Translations under genes and position numbers: made by a program
Assembly (NCBI GenBank): GCA_963803115.1
Contig: CAWDLN010000006.1
Location: forward strand, 1-64,000
Length of the DNA: 64,000 nucleotides
Direction of reading: 5' to 3'
Source of the DNA: DATBGZ01 sp963803115
GTDB lineage: Bacteria > Actinomycetota > Actinomycetes > Mycobacteriales > Micromonosporaceae
Part shown: positions 37,728 to 45,824 of the stretch, in pieces
Position numbering within the stretch: position 1 is the first letter of the stretch
Layout: each line of letters opens with the position of its first letter
Notes under the pieces: generated by a model
The model's database searches: none
The model's input: the letters and a program-made list of their open reading frames with translations, nothing else
What the model was told of the DNA's origin: nothing

Positions 37728-39030
37728 GCGCCTGCCCCGTGTTCAGGTTCGACTGGGATTCGCGGAGGGTGTTGAGCTCACCGCCGGCGGTCCAGTACTT
37801 GCGGCCGGCGACGAGCAGTTCCTCGGCAGGGAACTTGGTGATCACCTCGCAACCTGTTGCGGTGACCACGACCTCCTCCTCGATACGGGCGGCGGACCAC
37901 CCGTCGGCCGCCGGCCAGTACGTCTCCAGGGCGAAGACCATGCCCTCCTCCAGCGTCTCTGGGTAGTCGAGCGAGACCAAGCGGCTGAAGATCGGTTTCT
38001 CCCAGATCGAGAGTCCGACGCCGTGTCCATATTGGAGCGCGAACGCGGCCTCTTCGTTGGGGAATCCGAACTCCTCTGCCCGTGGCCACACGGCGACGAT
38101 GTCGGCAGTGGTGGCTCCCGGCCGTACTAAGGCAATCGCTCGATCCATGTACTCCCGGCAGCGCACGTACGCGTCCCGCTGCGCGGGGGATGCCGAGCCG
38201 ACCGCGAAGCAGCGGTAGTAGCAGGTGCGGTAGCCCATGTAACTGTGCAGGATGTCGAAGAACGCCGGGTCACCCGGGCGGATCAACCGGTCACTGTAGA
38301 CGTGGGGATGCGGAGAGCAGCGCTCCCCGGAGATCGCGTTGACTCCCTCCACGTACTCGCTGCCCAGGTCGTACAAGACCTTGCTCACCAGACCGACGCA
38401 CTCGTTCTCGCGTACGCCCGGACGCAGGAACCGGTACAGCTCCTCGTATGCGGCGTCCACCATGGAGCACGCCTGAGTCAGCAACGTGATCTCGTCGGAT
38501 GTCTTGATGCGCCGGGCTTTCAGGAACACCTGTTGTCCGTCGACGACCCGCAGCCCGGCGTCGGCGAGCGCCTGGTGCACCGGCATCTCGATGATGTCCA
38601 CGCCGACGGGCTCGTTCTCGAGGCCGTGCTCCTTGAGCACTTCGGCGATCTTGCGAGCCACCTCGGTCGCGATTCCGGCGTCCGGATGGAACGCGCCGCG
38701 CAAGGTGGAGATGCCAGCCCGGGCGCGCGAAGTGCCGTCAAGCCACGGGTTGTAAAGCTGGTGATGGCGGGCCGCCGAGCCGAAGTCCCAGACCACGGGC
38801 AGCCCGCCGCGGGGCAGCAGGGCGAACCGGATCAGCTTGTCCATCGCCCAGGTGCCGATGTGGGTCGCCGTCATGTAGCGGATGTTGGAGAAGTCGAAGG
38901 TGAGCAGGGCACCGAGTTCGGACTCGTCCAGCGCCGCGTTGAGTCGGGCCAGCCGTTGTTCGCGGAGCCGGGCGGGGTCGACGCGCTCTTCCCAGTCGAC
39001 CGCGTTGGGACCGTAGGTGCGGATCGCCAT
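37720..39030 (-). CDS. M24-family (pita-bread) protein with an altered metal site
   Basis: 436 residues from ATG 39030 (MAIRTYGPNAVDWEERVDPA). Creatinase N-terminal domain (TFDFSNIRYMTATHIGTWAM) and a pita-bread C-terminal domain. By the spacing of the canonical ligands, Asp259 (FFDILHSYMGYRTCYYRC), His336 (YGHGVGL), Glu369 (FALET) and Glu384 (ARIEEEVVV) are kept, but the second Asp, 11 residues after the first, is Cys270. Overall shape resembles the Xaa-Pro peptidase relatives that include creatinase, ectoine hydrolase and the DMSP lyase DddP, so it need not be a peptidase. First gene of the operon, transcribed away from the XRE-cupin regulator. Confidence 0.85.
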   Translation of the reverse strand: MAIRTYGPNAVDWEERVDPARLREQRLARLNAALDESELGALLTFDFSNIRYMTATHIGTWAMDKLIRFALLPRGGLPVVWDFGSAARHHQLYNPWLDGTSRARAGISTLRGAFHPDAGIATEVARKIAEVLKEHGLENEPVGVDIIEMPVHQALADAGLRVVDGQQVFLKARRIKTSDEITLLTQACSMVDAAYEELYRFLRPGVRENECVGLVSKVLYDLGSEYVEGVNAISGERCSPHPHVYSDRLIRPGDPAFFDILHSYMGYRTCYYRCFAVGSASPAQRDAYVRCREYMDRAIALVRPGATTADIVAVWPRAEEFGFPNEEAAFALQYGHGVGLSIWEKPIFSRLVSLDYPETLEEGMVFALETYWPAADGWSAARIEEEVVVTATGCEVITKFPAEELLVAGRKYWTAGGELNTLRESQSNLNTGQAHG

Positions 39031-39108
39031 TGCACTCACCTCACCGTCGGATTGCGGTCGAGGGATCGGCTTCACCATAGGCAGCCCGCATGGGAGCGTC
39101 AAGCGATA

Positions 39109-39134
39109 CTTAACAAGTGCCCTTAACAAGTGCC
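39109..39134. promoter_or_regulatory. Two tandem 13-bp direct repeats in a divergent promoter region
   Basis: CTTAACAAGTGCC occurs twice head to tail (39,109-39,121 and 39,122-39,134), between the M24 start at 39,030 and the regulator start at 39,174. The placement suggests an operator for the XRE-cupin regulator controlling both directions. Confidence 0.6.
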
Positions 39135-39173
39135 GGGTGTTTATCTTGGCTGTACTTGTCCGAGGGAGGACCG

Positions 39174-39806
39174 ATGCCAGCGTCCGACGTACCGTGGCTG
39201 GGCACGCGGTTGCGGGACGAGCGGCTCCGCCGCGGGATGACCCTGCGCGGCCTCGCGCGGGAGGTCGGCGTCTCGGCCAGCATGATCTCCCAGATCGAGA
39301 CATCCAAGACCCAACCCTCGGTCAGTACGCTGTACGCGATCACGTCCGCCCTGGGCATATCGATCGAGGATGTGTTCAGTCCGTCGGTTGATCGAGAATC
39401 GAGCGCGGTCGCGCACGGCGGCAGCGCGGCTGCGATCGACGCGCTCGACGGCATGCGCGGTCGGCGACGCGGCCCGCTCGTGCGCCCCGGTGATCGCCAG
39501 GTGCTGACACTCGACTCCGGCGTTACCTGGGAGCTGCTCGGGGAGCTGCCCCCGTACACAGTGGACTTTCTCCGCGTGACCTACCCACCCGGCAGCACCT
39601 CGTCCAGCAACGGCGGGCTCATGCGTCACTCGGGATCGGAGTTCGGCTTCCTGCTCAGTGGCGAGCTCAAGTTGACGCTCGGCTTTGAGGAGATCCGGTT
39701 GACGCCGGGCGACGCCATCTCCTTCCCGTCCGACACGCCGCACGCCTACCGCAACGAGGGCGCCGAACCCGCCGTCGGCGTCTGGTTCGTCATCGAGAAG
39801 ACGTAA
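39174..39806 (+). CDS. XRE-family regulator with cupin sensor domain
   Basis: 210 residues from ATG 39174, after a GAGGGAGGA site. N-terminal helix-turn-helix of the XRE type (MTLRGLAREVGVSASMISQI, then ETSKTQPSVSTLYAITSALG) and a C-terminal cupin (SGSEFGFLLSGELKLTLGFE, GDAISFPSDTPHAYRNEG). Such regulators repress catabolic operons until a small ligand sits in the cupin. Divergent from the seven-gene operon, with the tandem 13-bp repeats in between as likely binding sites. Confidence 0.9.
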   Translation: MPASDVPWLGTRLRDERLRRGMTLRGLAREVGVSASMISQIETSKTQPSVSTLYAITSALGISIEDVFSPSVDRESSAVAHGGSAAAIDALDGMRGRRRGPLVRPGDRQVLTLDSGVTWELLGELPPYTVDFLRVTYPPGSTSSSNGGLMRHSGSEFGFLLSGELKLTLGFEEIRLTPGDAISFPSDTPHAYRNEGAEPAVGVWFVIEKT

Positions 39807-39852
39807 CGCTCACCGGACGGACTCCTCACCCGTGGACGACTCTCAAGTCGCC

Positions 39853-40344
39853 TCAGGAGTCTTTGTGCACAGTGGACTGAGGGACGTCGCCGGCGCAGGT
39901 CACGGTCATCTTGAACTCCGAGCCGGTGCCTTCGAATGTGAGCCGCGCGGCGGGCGCCGGTCCGCGCTGGATGTCCTCGGCGCGATACCCCGGGGCCGGG
40001 CTCCAGGAGACCAGGAATGCCTGGCCACCACTGCAACGAGCCAGGACATTGCCGCCGGACGACGTCAGCCAGCGGTCGCTGCCGGCTCGGGCGGTGACGG
40101 ATGGCGACGGGCTTGTGGCGGACGTCGCGGGTTCGGCGCTCGGCGACTCCACGGGCGATTCCTCCGGCGATTCCTCCGGCGACGACGCGGTACCGACAGT
40201 ACCCGACGTGAGTGGTTGCACCGCGGTCTCGTCGCCGAGGTCGAGGCCGACCGCGCGCAGGGCGAGCAGACCTACGGTCACCGAGATCGCGACGCCGACG
40301 CTCCAGGCGACTGCGCTGACCACGACCGGCCTGACTCGGACCAC
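39853..40344 (-). CDS. Membrane-anchored secreted protein of unknown function
   Basis: 163 residues. One N-terminal membrane helix or uncleaved signal (VVVSAVAWSVGVAISVTVGL), a Ser/Pro/Glu-rich linker with repeats of EESP, and a small C-terminal domain with two Cys (LARCSGGQAFLVSWSPAPGY, MTVTCAGDVP) that could form a disulfide. No family recognised. Divergent from the response-regulator gene that follows. Confidence 0.7.
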   Translation of the reverse strand: MVRVRPVVVSAVAWSVGVAISVTVGLLALRAVGLDLGDETAVQPLTSGTVGTASSPEESPEESPVESPSAEPATSATSPSPSVTARAGSDRWLTSSGGNVLARCSGGQAFLVSWSPAPGYRAEDIQRGPAPAARLTFEGTGSEFKMTVTCAGDVPQSTVHKDS

Positions 40345-40455
40345 GCCGACATCCTGCCAGGCCGATTCCTAAGGCGGATCTAAGGCGGGCTCAAGCAACG
40401 GCACGCTGCCAATACGCGCAGCCGTCCGACTTGCCAAGGAGGGTACGGTGACGCC

Positions 40456-41169
40456 GTGGCACAGCTCCTCCTGGTTGAGGACGACGCGGAGATCCGCCGT
40501 GGACTGATCCGGGCACTGTCCGAACTCGGCCACGCAGTCACGGCCGTGGCAACCGGACTGGATGCCCTGAGGGACATCGTTGAGAAGCGTCCGGATCTGG
40601 TCGTCCTCGACCTGGGCCTGCCCGACATCGACGGTGGCGAACTCCTGCGCATGGTTCGTGCGGTCAGTCAGGTCCCGGTCGTTGTCGCCACGGCACGCAG
40701 CGACGAGGCCGTCATCGTGCAACTTCTCGAGCGCGGCGCGGACGACTACGTGATCAAACCGTTCGGACCGGCACAACTCGACGCGCGCATCCGGGCCGTA
40801 TTGCGGCGGGCCGGCGCCGGCTCCAGCAGCGGCGAGGAGCCGGTCGTGATCGGGCAGCTTCGCATCGACACTGCCGCGCGAGAGGTCACGCTGGCCGGCG
40901 CGCGGATTGAGTTGGCGCCCCGCGAGTTCGACCTGCTGGCCTACCTCGCCTCGCGGGCCGGCGCCGTGGTCACCCGACGCGAGCTGCTGACCCACGTGTG
41001 GCAGCAGCCCTTCGGCGGCGGAGACGACACGGTCGATGTGCACTTGTCGTGGTTGCGCCGCAAGCTCGGCGAGAGTGCGCGCGATCCGCGCTATCTGCAC
41101 ACCGTCCGACGCGTCGGAGTGAAGCTCGCTCCGCCACCGGAAGACCTACCCGACCCGCTAGCGCCATGA
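40456..41169 (+). CDS. OmpR/PhoB-family response regulator
   Basis: 237 residues from GTG 40456. Receiver domain with acidic pair E8/D9/D10, phospho-acceptor Asp52 in VVLDLGLPD and Lys101 in YVIKPFG; then a C-terminal winged helix (ELAPREFDLLAYLASRAGAV, DDTVDVHLSWLRRKLGES). ATGA overlap with the kinase gene shows a cognate pair. Likely targets include the flavin-redox genes downstream, but nothing in the sequence proves it. Confidence 0.93.
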   Translation: MAQLLLVEDDAEIRRGLIRALSELGHAVTAVATGLDALRDIVEKRPDLVVLDLGLPDIDGGELLRMVRAVSQVPVVVATARSDEAVIVQLLERGADDYVIKPFGPAQLDARIRAVLRRAGAGSSSGEEPVVIGQLRIDTAAREVTLAGARIELAPREFDLLAYLASRAGAVVTRRELLTHVWQQPFGGGDDTVDVHLSWLRRKLGESARDPRYLHTVRRVGVKLAPPPEDLPDPLAP

Positions 41170-42485
41170 GGCTGCGCCTGATCCTGGTCGTCGGGGCCAC
41201 GAGTTCGCTGGTTCTGGTCGCGTTCCTTGTTCCGCTCGCGGTGCTCGTCCGCTCAGCCGCCGCCGACCGCGCCACGAACGCCGCGGCGACGGAGGTTCAG
41301 GCATTCGCACCGGTCGTGGCAACCGTCGACGAGCCAACGCTCGAAGAGGCTGTCGACCATGCGAACGCCACGGGTGCGCATCAGCTGACCATCTTTCTCC
41401 CCGACGGCACGGTGGTCGGACGGACGGCCCCGCGGTCGGCTGCGGTCGACGTCGCCGCCACCGGCCTCAGCGTCACGGTCGACACTGACGAGGGGCGGGA
41501 GATCGCCGTCGCCGTCGCCGGCCTCGCCGGTGGCAATGCCGTGATCCGGACTCTCGTTCCGAACGCGGAGCTGCGACTCGGTGTGGCGAAGGCCTGGAGC
41601 CTGCTCGGCCTCGTCGGTGCTGGGTTGTTCGTGGTCAGCCTGTTGGTGGCCGTGCAACTGGCCCGGACCCTGATCCGACCGCTGTCCGCGGTGGCCGACG
41701 TCTCCTATCAGCTTGCCCACGGCAACCTGGACGCCCGGGCCGGGGTGTCGGGTCCGCCTGAGGTGCAGCAAGTGAGTCTGGGGTTGAATCTGCTGGCCGG
41801 ACGGATCGCCGAGCTTCTCGCCCAGGAACGGCAGACCGTGGCCGATCTGTCGCATCGATTGCGCACGCCGCTGACCGCGCTGCGAATCGACGCCGAGTCG
41901 GTGCCGGACACGACGTCGCGGACACGTCTCGTCGCCGGCCTCGACGCGGTTGACCGCAACCTCGATGCCGTGATCCGCGAGGCCGACCGGCCGGTCCGCG
42001 ACCCCTTTGCTGTGAAGTGTGACGCCAGCCTCGTCGTCGCGGAGCGAGTCGAGTTCTGGTCGGCCTTTGCCGACGAAGAGGGCCGGGCGCTCGTGACTCG
42101 AGTCCCGCCCGTTGCGGCGCCGGTACGGGTCACCGAGGCTGACCTCTCCGCATGCGTAGATGCGTTGCTGGGCAACGTTTTTCGCCACACTCCCGAGGGG
42201 ACGGGCTTTCTCGTCGAGCTTTCGCCGCAGCCCAGCGCAGGCGCGACGTTGCTCGTGGCCGACGAGGGGCCGGGCTTACCCGAGGGTGAGGTGCTTCGAC
42301 GCGGGGCCAGCGGATCCGGTTCCACCGGACTCGGCTTGGACATCGTGGCCCGAACCGCCGCCCGCTCCGGTGGCGGCATCCACTTAGGACGGTCTACAAT
42401 GGGCGGAGCCGAAGTCCGAGTCGAATTTGGACCTCCTTTGCCAGCCGTCGTTCGCAGCCACCGCATCGCCCGCCGGCGTCGTTGA
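41166..42485 (+). CDS. Sensor histidine kinase
   Basis: 439 residues from ATG 41166. Membrane helix 1 at about 7-28, an extracytoplasmic sensor of about 110 residues, helix 2 at about 145-168, a HAMP linker, phospho-acceptor His230 in the H-box DLSHRLRTPLTALRID, and an ATPase domain with the N-box LLGNVFRHTPEG and G-boxes DEGPGLP and STGLGLDIV. Pairs with the preceding regulator. No recognisable ligand domain in the sensor loop. Confidence 0.93.
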   Translation: MRLRLILVVGATSSLVLVAFLVPLAVLVRSAAADRATNAAATEVQAFAPVVATVDEPTLEEAVDHANATGAHQLTIFLPDGTVVGRTAPRSAAVDVAATGLSVTVDTDEGREIAVAVAGLAGGNAVIRTLVPNAELRLGVAKAWSLLGLVGAGLFVVSLLVAVQLARTLIRPLSAVADVSYQLAHGNLDARAGVSGPPEVQQVSLGLNLLAGRIAELLAQERQTVADLSHRLRTPLTALRIDAESVPDTTSRTRLVAGLDAVDRNLDAVIREADRPVRDPFAVKCDASLVVAERVEFWSAFADEEGRALVTRVPPVAAPVRVTEADLSACVDALLGNVFRHTPEGTGFLVELSPQPSAGATLLVADEGPGLPEGEVLRRGASGSGSTGLGLDIVARTAARSGGGIHLGRSTMGGAEVRVEFGPPLPAVVRSHRIARRRR

Positions 42486-42486
42486 G

Positions 42487-42525
42487 CCGTGCGCCCGCCG
42501 GTTTGGGGGCGGGGCGGGCGCACGG
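42487..42525 (+). terminator. Hairpin terminator after the two-component genes
   Basis: 13-bp stem CCGTGCGCCCGCC/GGCGGGCGCACGG with a 13-base G-rich loop, directly after the kinase stop. It lies between convergent genes and may serve both. Confidence 0.75.
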
Positions 42526-42540
42526 ATGTTGCCAAATAAG

Positions 42541-42879
42541 TCAGTCGTCGTCGCCGGGGCCGTCATCATCGTGGGAGCGGCTGGGGCTCGGAGTGGGTTG
42601 GGCGGTGGAAGCGTCGTCGTCCGCGTCTTCCGCGGTGTCGTCCGCCTCATCGGTGTCTTGATCCGTCGCGTCCGCGCCTTGCTCGTTCTCAGTGGCGTCG
42701 TCGGCGTCGTCGTTCTGGTCTTCGTCCGTCGTCTGATTCACGCCCGGTGGGTCCTCGGTTGACGTGCCCTGCGATCGCTCGGAGGCGAGCGCGATGCCAC
42801 CGACCACGGATCCGCCGATGATCGTCAGACCAACTGCGAGCCCGATCGCCGCGGGAATCTTGGAGAATCTGATCCGCAC
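42541..42879 (-). CDS. Small secreted, extremely acidic protein
   Basis: 112 residues: signal peptide or anchor (IPAAIGLAVGLTIIGGSVVG), then a low-complexity tail rich in Asp, Glu, Thr and Ser, with tracts such as DEDQNDDADDATENEQG and ending DDDGPGDDD. No globular domain is apparent. Its place beside the kinase, ApbE and the FMN-binding protein suggests a role at the cell surface, perhaps cation binding; this is only context. Reasonable purine-rich site upstream of ATG 42879. Confidence 0.65.
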   Translation of the reverse strand: MRIRFSKIPAAIGLAVGLTIIGGSVVGGIALASERSQGTSTEDPPGVNQTTDEDQNDDADDATENEQGADATDQDTDEADDTAEDADDDASTAQPTPSPSRSHDDDGPGDDD

Positions 42880-42961
42880 TGTCTCTCCTTCTCCTGCGCA
42901 CAGAGTGTGCCTAACGTGGCGACAATGACGGCGCGCAAGCTATGTGCGCCCAGTGCCATGC

Positions 42962-43744
42962 TCAAGAACTCCTTAAGTTGGCGGGTTCGCTCGGCGAGAC
43001 GACCGGGAACCCGGCCGAGCGCAGGCACGTCCCGTCTTCCATCACCACGCCCGACTCGTAGCCCGTGAGGCTGGCGAGCCAGGTCTCGGCCGCCGGCCCC
43101 ATGGCGACCGCCGCGGTTGCGTAGGCGTCGGCCACGCCGAGGTCGCGGCCGACAACCGTGACGGAGCGGAGCGTGCGCGCGGGCTGCCCCGTCCGTGGGT
43201 TGATCACGTGCGGCCCTCGCTCGTAGGTTCCAGATGTCGCGACTGCCAGGCCTGTCCCGGCGATCACCCAGCACGTGCTTCGGGGGTCCCATGGGTGACG
43301 AATGCCGATCTCCCACCGGTCCGCGCAGAGCGGCCGGCCGCGGGTCTGGATATCGCCGCCGGCGTCGACGAGATGGTTGACGACTCCGGCGCCACTGAGC
43401 CGCTCCGACGCCACCTGGACCGCCCAGCCCTTGACGAATCCGGATGGGTCGAGCCGCCCGCCCGCGTACACGTCGAAGTAGCCGTCGGTCTTTCCCCAAT
43501 GGTCGGCGCACCGCTGCAAGACATCGCGCAGGTCTTCTGAACAGTCGTGGTACCGAACGTCGCCCCGCTGCAGCCGGTTTACTTCGCTGTCATGTCGGTA
43601 CGTGCTGAACCGCTCATCCACCTCACGGAGCCACGCGAACGCTTCGTCGATGAGCCGGTCGACGTCGATGCCTACGCCGACTGAGCCGACTTCGACCGTG
43701 GCCACCGTGCCCATCACGGAAATGCTTCGGCGGATGAGCGTCAC
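42962..43744 (-). CDS. apbE: FAD:protein FMN transferase (ApbE)
   Basis: 260 residues. ApbE features: SVMGTVATVEV start, FSTYRHDSEVNRLQRGD, the FAD-binding LDPSGFVKGWAVQ and VDAGGDIQTRGRP, and the Mg-binding VADAYATAAVAMG near the C-terminus. Transfers FMN from FAD onto a Thr/Ser of a partner flavoprotein. The obvious substrate is the FMN-binding protein encoded one base upstream in the same direction. It has no evident signal peptide. Confidence 0.92.
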   Translation of the reverse strand: MTLIRRSISVMGTVATVEVGSVGVGIDVDRLIDEAFAWLREVDERFSTYRHDSEVNRLQRGDVRYHDCSEDLRDVLQRCADHWGKTDGYFDVYAGGRLDPSGFVKGWAVQVASERLSGAGVVNHLVDAGGDIQTRGRPLCADRWEIGIRHPWDPRSTCWVIAGTGLAVATSGTYERGPHVINPRTGQPARTLRSVTVVGRDLGVADAYATAAVAMGPAAETWLASLTGYESGVVMEDGTCLRSAGFPVVSPSEPANLRSS

Positions 43745-43745
43745 G

Positions 43746-44258
43746 TCAGGCCTTGCTCAGCGCGGACTGCAGCGACTGCATGTACGCCTGGCTGGTGTAC
43801 GTCGCACCAGACACATTGGTCAGTTGCGCGCTCTGCTTGGCCAGTGCCTCCTGGCGCAGCTTGGCCGGCGCGTTGAGCGGGCGGTTGGACATCTTCACCA
43901 CCTGGACGTCGTCGATGTGGGTGCCCGTCATCACGACCTGGACCTGCACCGATCCATAGTTCCGCGCCGCAAACGCCGTACCCACGATCGTCCGGGTGGT
44001 CGGTTTAGGCGGGGTGGAGGTCGGAGCCGACCCGGTCGGCGCCGAAGCGGCCGGCGCCGACGTGGCCGCGGGATTGGGCGAAACCGATGCTGGCGCGCTC
44101 GGCTGGCCGGACTCCGCCGGCATCGAACCGCTCGCCAGCGGGTCAAGACTTCCATCTACAACGATCGATGAGTCCGCCGGACCGGTGTACGCCTTCGCAC
44201 CGATGAGGAGTGCGGTGCCGAACGTCGCGCCGAGAAGGGCGACGATGACCCTACGCAT
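43746..44258 (-). CDS. Exported FMN-binding domain protein
   Basis: 170 residues: N-terminal membrane anchor (VIVALLGATFGTALLIGAKA), a long Ser/Pro/Ala/Thr linker, then an FMN-binding domain with the flavinylation motif SGATYTSQAYMQSLQSAL at the C-terminus. ApbE should attach FMN to the Thr in GAT. Likely carries electrons outside the membrane, receiving them from the ferric-reductase-like protein encoded just upstream (18-base gap). Confidence 0.9.
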   Translation of the reverse strand: MRRVIVALLGATFGTALLIGAKAYTGPADSSIVVDGSLDPLASGSMPAESGQPSAPASVSPNPAATSAPAASAPTGSAPTSTPPKPTTRTIVGTAFAARNYGSVQVQVVMTGTHIDDVQVVKMSNRPLNAPAKLRQEALAKQSAQLTNVSGATYTSQAYMQSLQSALSKA

Positions 44259-44276
44259 GACTGCTCCGGGCGTACA

Positions 44277-45707
44277 TCAGAAGTCGAACGGATCGAGGTG
44301 GATCTGGCGCCGCGGAACATGCAACCGCCGAAGCGTCCGTACTGTGTCGTTCACCAGCCCCGCCGGGCCACATAGGTAAACGTCACGCCGGCTCACGTCT
44401 GGCACCAGGCGACGAAGCCCGCGCGTCGACATAGTGTGTTGTGGTCCGGGGTCGTTGCGAGAACCAACAACATAGACGATCTCCGCATCGCGTTGCTGTG
44501 CTAACCAATCCAGCTCGTCGCGGAAGATGAGGTCGTCCTCTGTGGCGGCGCGGTAGATGACCACGGCGCCCGGCGGCAAGTCTTCCAGGAGCGCGCGTAT
44601 CGGCGCGATGCCACTTCCAGCTGCTACGAGCAACGCACGGTTGCGCGTCCTGCGATCCGCGGTGAACACACCGGACGGTCCGATGGCAAACACCCGCGTG
44701 CCAGGGTCGAGCCAGCGAAGTCGTTCGGTGTGCTTACCGACAGCCTTGATCGTCAGCCGCAGCCAGTCGCGGTTTGGCGCCGCCGAAAGTGAGAACGGGT
44801 GGGCCTGGGTCCACGTGTCTCGCGACAGGAACCGCCAACGGAAGAAGTGTCCCGCCCGAGCCCGCACCTCGTGCAGGCGACGGCCCGAGACGTAAACGGA
44901 GAACATGCCGGGCCCTTCGTCGACGACCTCAGCGACCCGCAGCCGGTGGCGAGCATTGAGCAGCAGCGGGCGGATGATCCGACCCCAGGCAAGGCAGGCC
45001 AGCACGAACCAATACAGGCCGACCCAGTACCAGCGGCCCAATGCCGAGGTAGATAGCTCGCGCCCGGTGGCGAACTGGTGACCATAGCTGAGGAGGAGTA
45101 CGGCGTAGCTCGTGAGGTGCAGCCGGTACCACACCTCGTACCGGACGATTGCGCGGATCGCCCGGATCGACAGCAGCCCGATCCCGACGAGCAGCCCAGT
45201 GGCGACAAAAGCGCTCACCATGTCTTCGTAGGTGGTCAACACCGTCCAGGTTTCGGCTCGGACGGACGCACCCTCCTGACCGGCGTAACCAACGACGATC
45301 AGGGCGACGTGGGCCAGCACCATCACTACCAGTAATCCGCCGATATCGCGGTGCCACTGCATCAGGTCGTTGGCGCCGATGCGATGTTCCAGCCAGCGGA
45401 CCCGGCTCATCAGCAGCACCTGCACCAGGAGGGCGTAACCCGCGATCAAGCCGGTGATTCGCCCGGCCTCGGTGAGCTCGACGGCGACCCCCTCGACCGA
45501 GCCCGGGGGCGTGTTGATCCACCAGAGCGCCAGACCGACGGCGAGGCCGCCCCAGAACACAGCCAGCGGAGCGCGACGTCGGAGGTGAGCCCGTGGGTCC
45601 CGCCTTACGAATCGCGTGGGCGCGGGCGGTTCGACCAGACCCGGTGCCCATCCGGCCGATGACGAGTCCACGTAGACGTTCGTACCAAACCGGGCGCTCG
45701 GTTCCAA
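44277..45707 (-). CDS. Ferric-reductase-like transmembrane flavoprotein
   Basis: 476 residues. Six-helix FRD-type membrane part with paired His for haem (MQWHRDIGGLLVVMVLAHVA; RLHLTSYAVLLLSYGHQFAT), then an FAD domain (HPFSLSAAPNRDWLRLTIKA) and an NAD(P)-binding domain (LLVAAGSGIAPIRALLEDLP, YLCGPAGLV). Expected to move electrons from cytosolic NAD(P)H through FAD and haem across the membrane. Heads a three-gene unit with the FMN-binding protein and ApbE. Confidence 0.9.
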   Translation of the reverse strand: MEPSARFGTNVYVDSSSAGWAPGLVEPPAPTRFVRRDPRAHLRRRAPLAVFWGGLAVGLALWWINTPPGSVEGVAVELTEAGRITGLIAGYALLVQVLLMSRVRWLEHRIGANDLMQWHRDIGGLLVVMVLAHVALIVVGYAGQEGASVRAETWTVLTTYEDMVSAFVATGLLVGIGLLSIRAIRAIVRYEVWYRLHLTSYAVLLLSYGHQFATGRELSTSALGRWYWVGLYWFVLACLAWGRIIRPLLLNARHRLRVAEVVDEGPGMFSVYVSGRRLHEVRARAGHFFRWRFLSRDTWTQAHPFSLSAAPNRDWLRLTIKAVGKHTERLRWLDPGTRVFAIGPSGVFTADRRTRNRALLVAAGSGIAPIRALLEDLPPGAVVIYRAATEDDLIFRDELDWLAQQRDAEIVYVVGSRNDPGPQHTMSTRGLRRLVPDVSRRDVYLCGPAGLVNDTVRTLRRLHVPRRQIHLDPFDF

Positions 45708-45824
45708 GCGGGAACGCCTAGTTCAGGCATCCTTACCAGGATCTTTAGCGGGCGATCAGGTTCGCGACGTTGGCCCGGACGACCCCGCCGGCTGCTGTTG
45801 CATCGTCGCCGCAACAATGATCGC

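Noticed and set aside
39109..39134. Tandem repeat considered as part of the dispersed GGAAGGG repeat family
   Set aside because: The repeat is direct, not inverted, lacks the GGAAGGG core and sits precisely in a divergent promoter gap, so an operator is the better reading.
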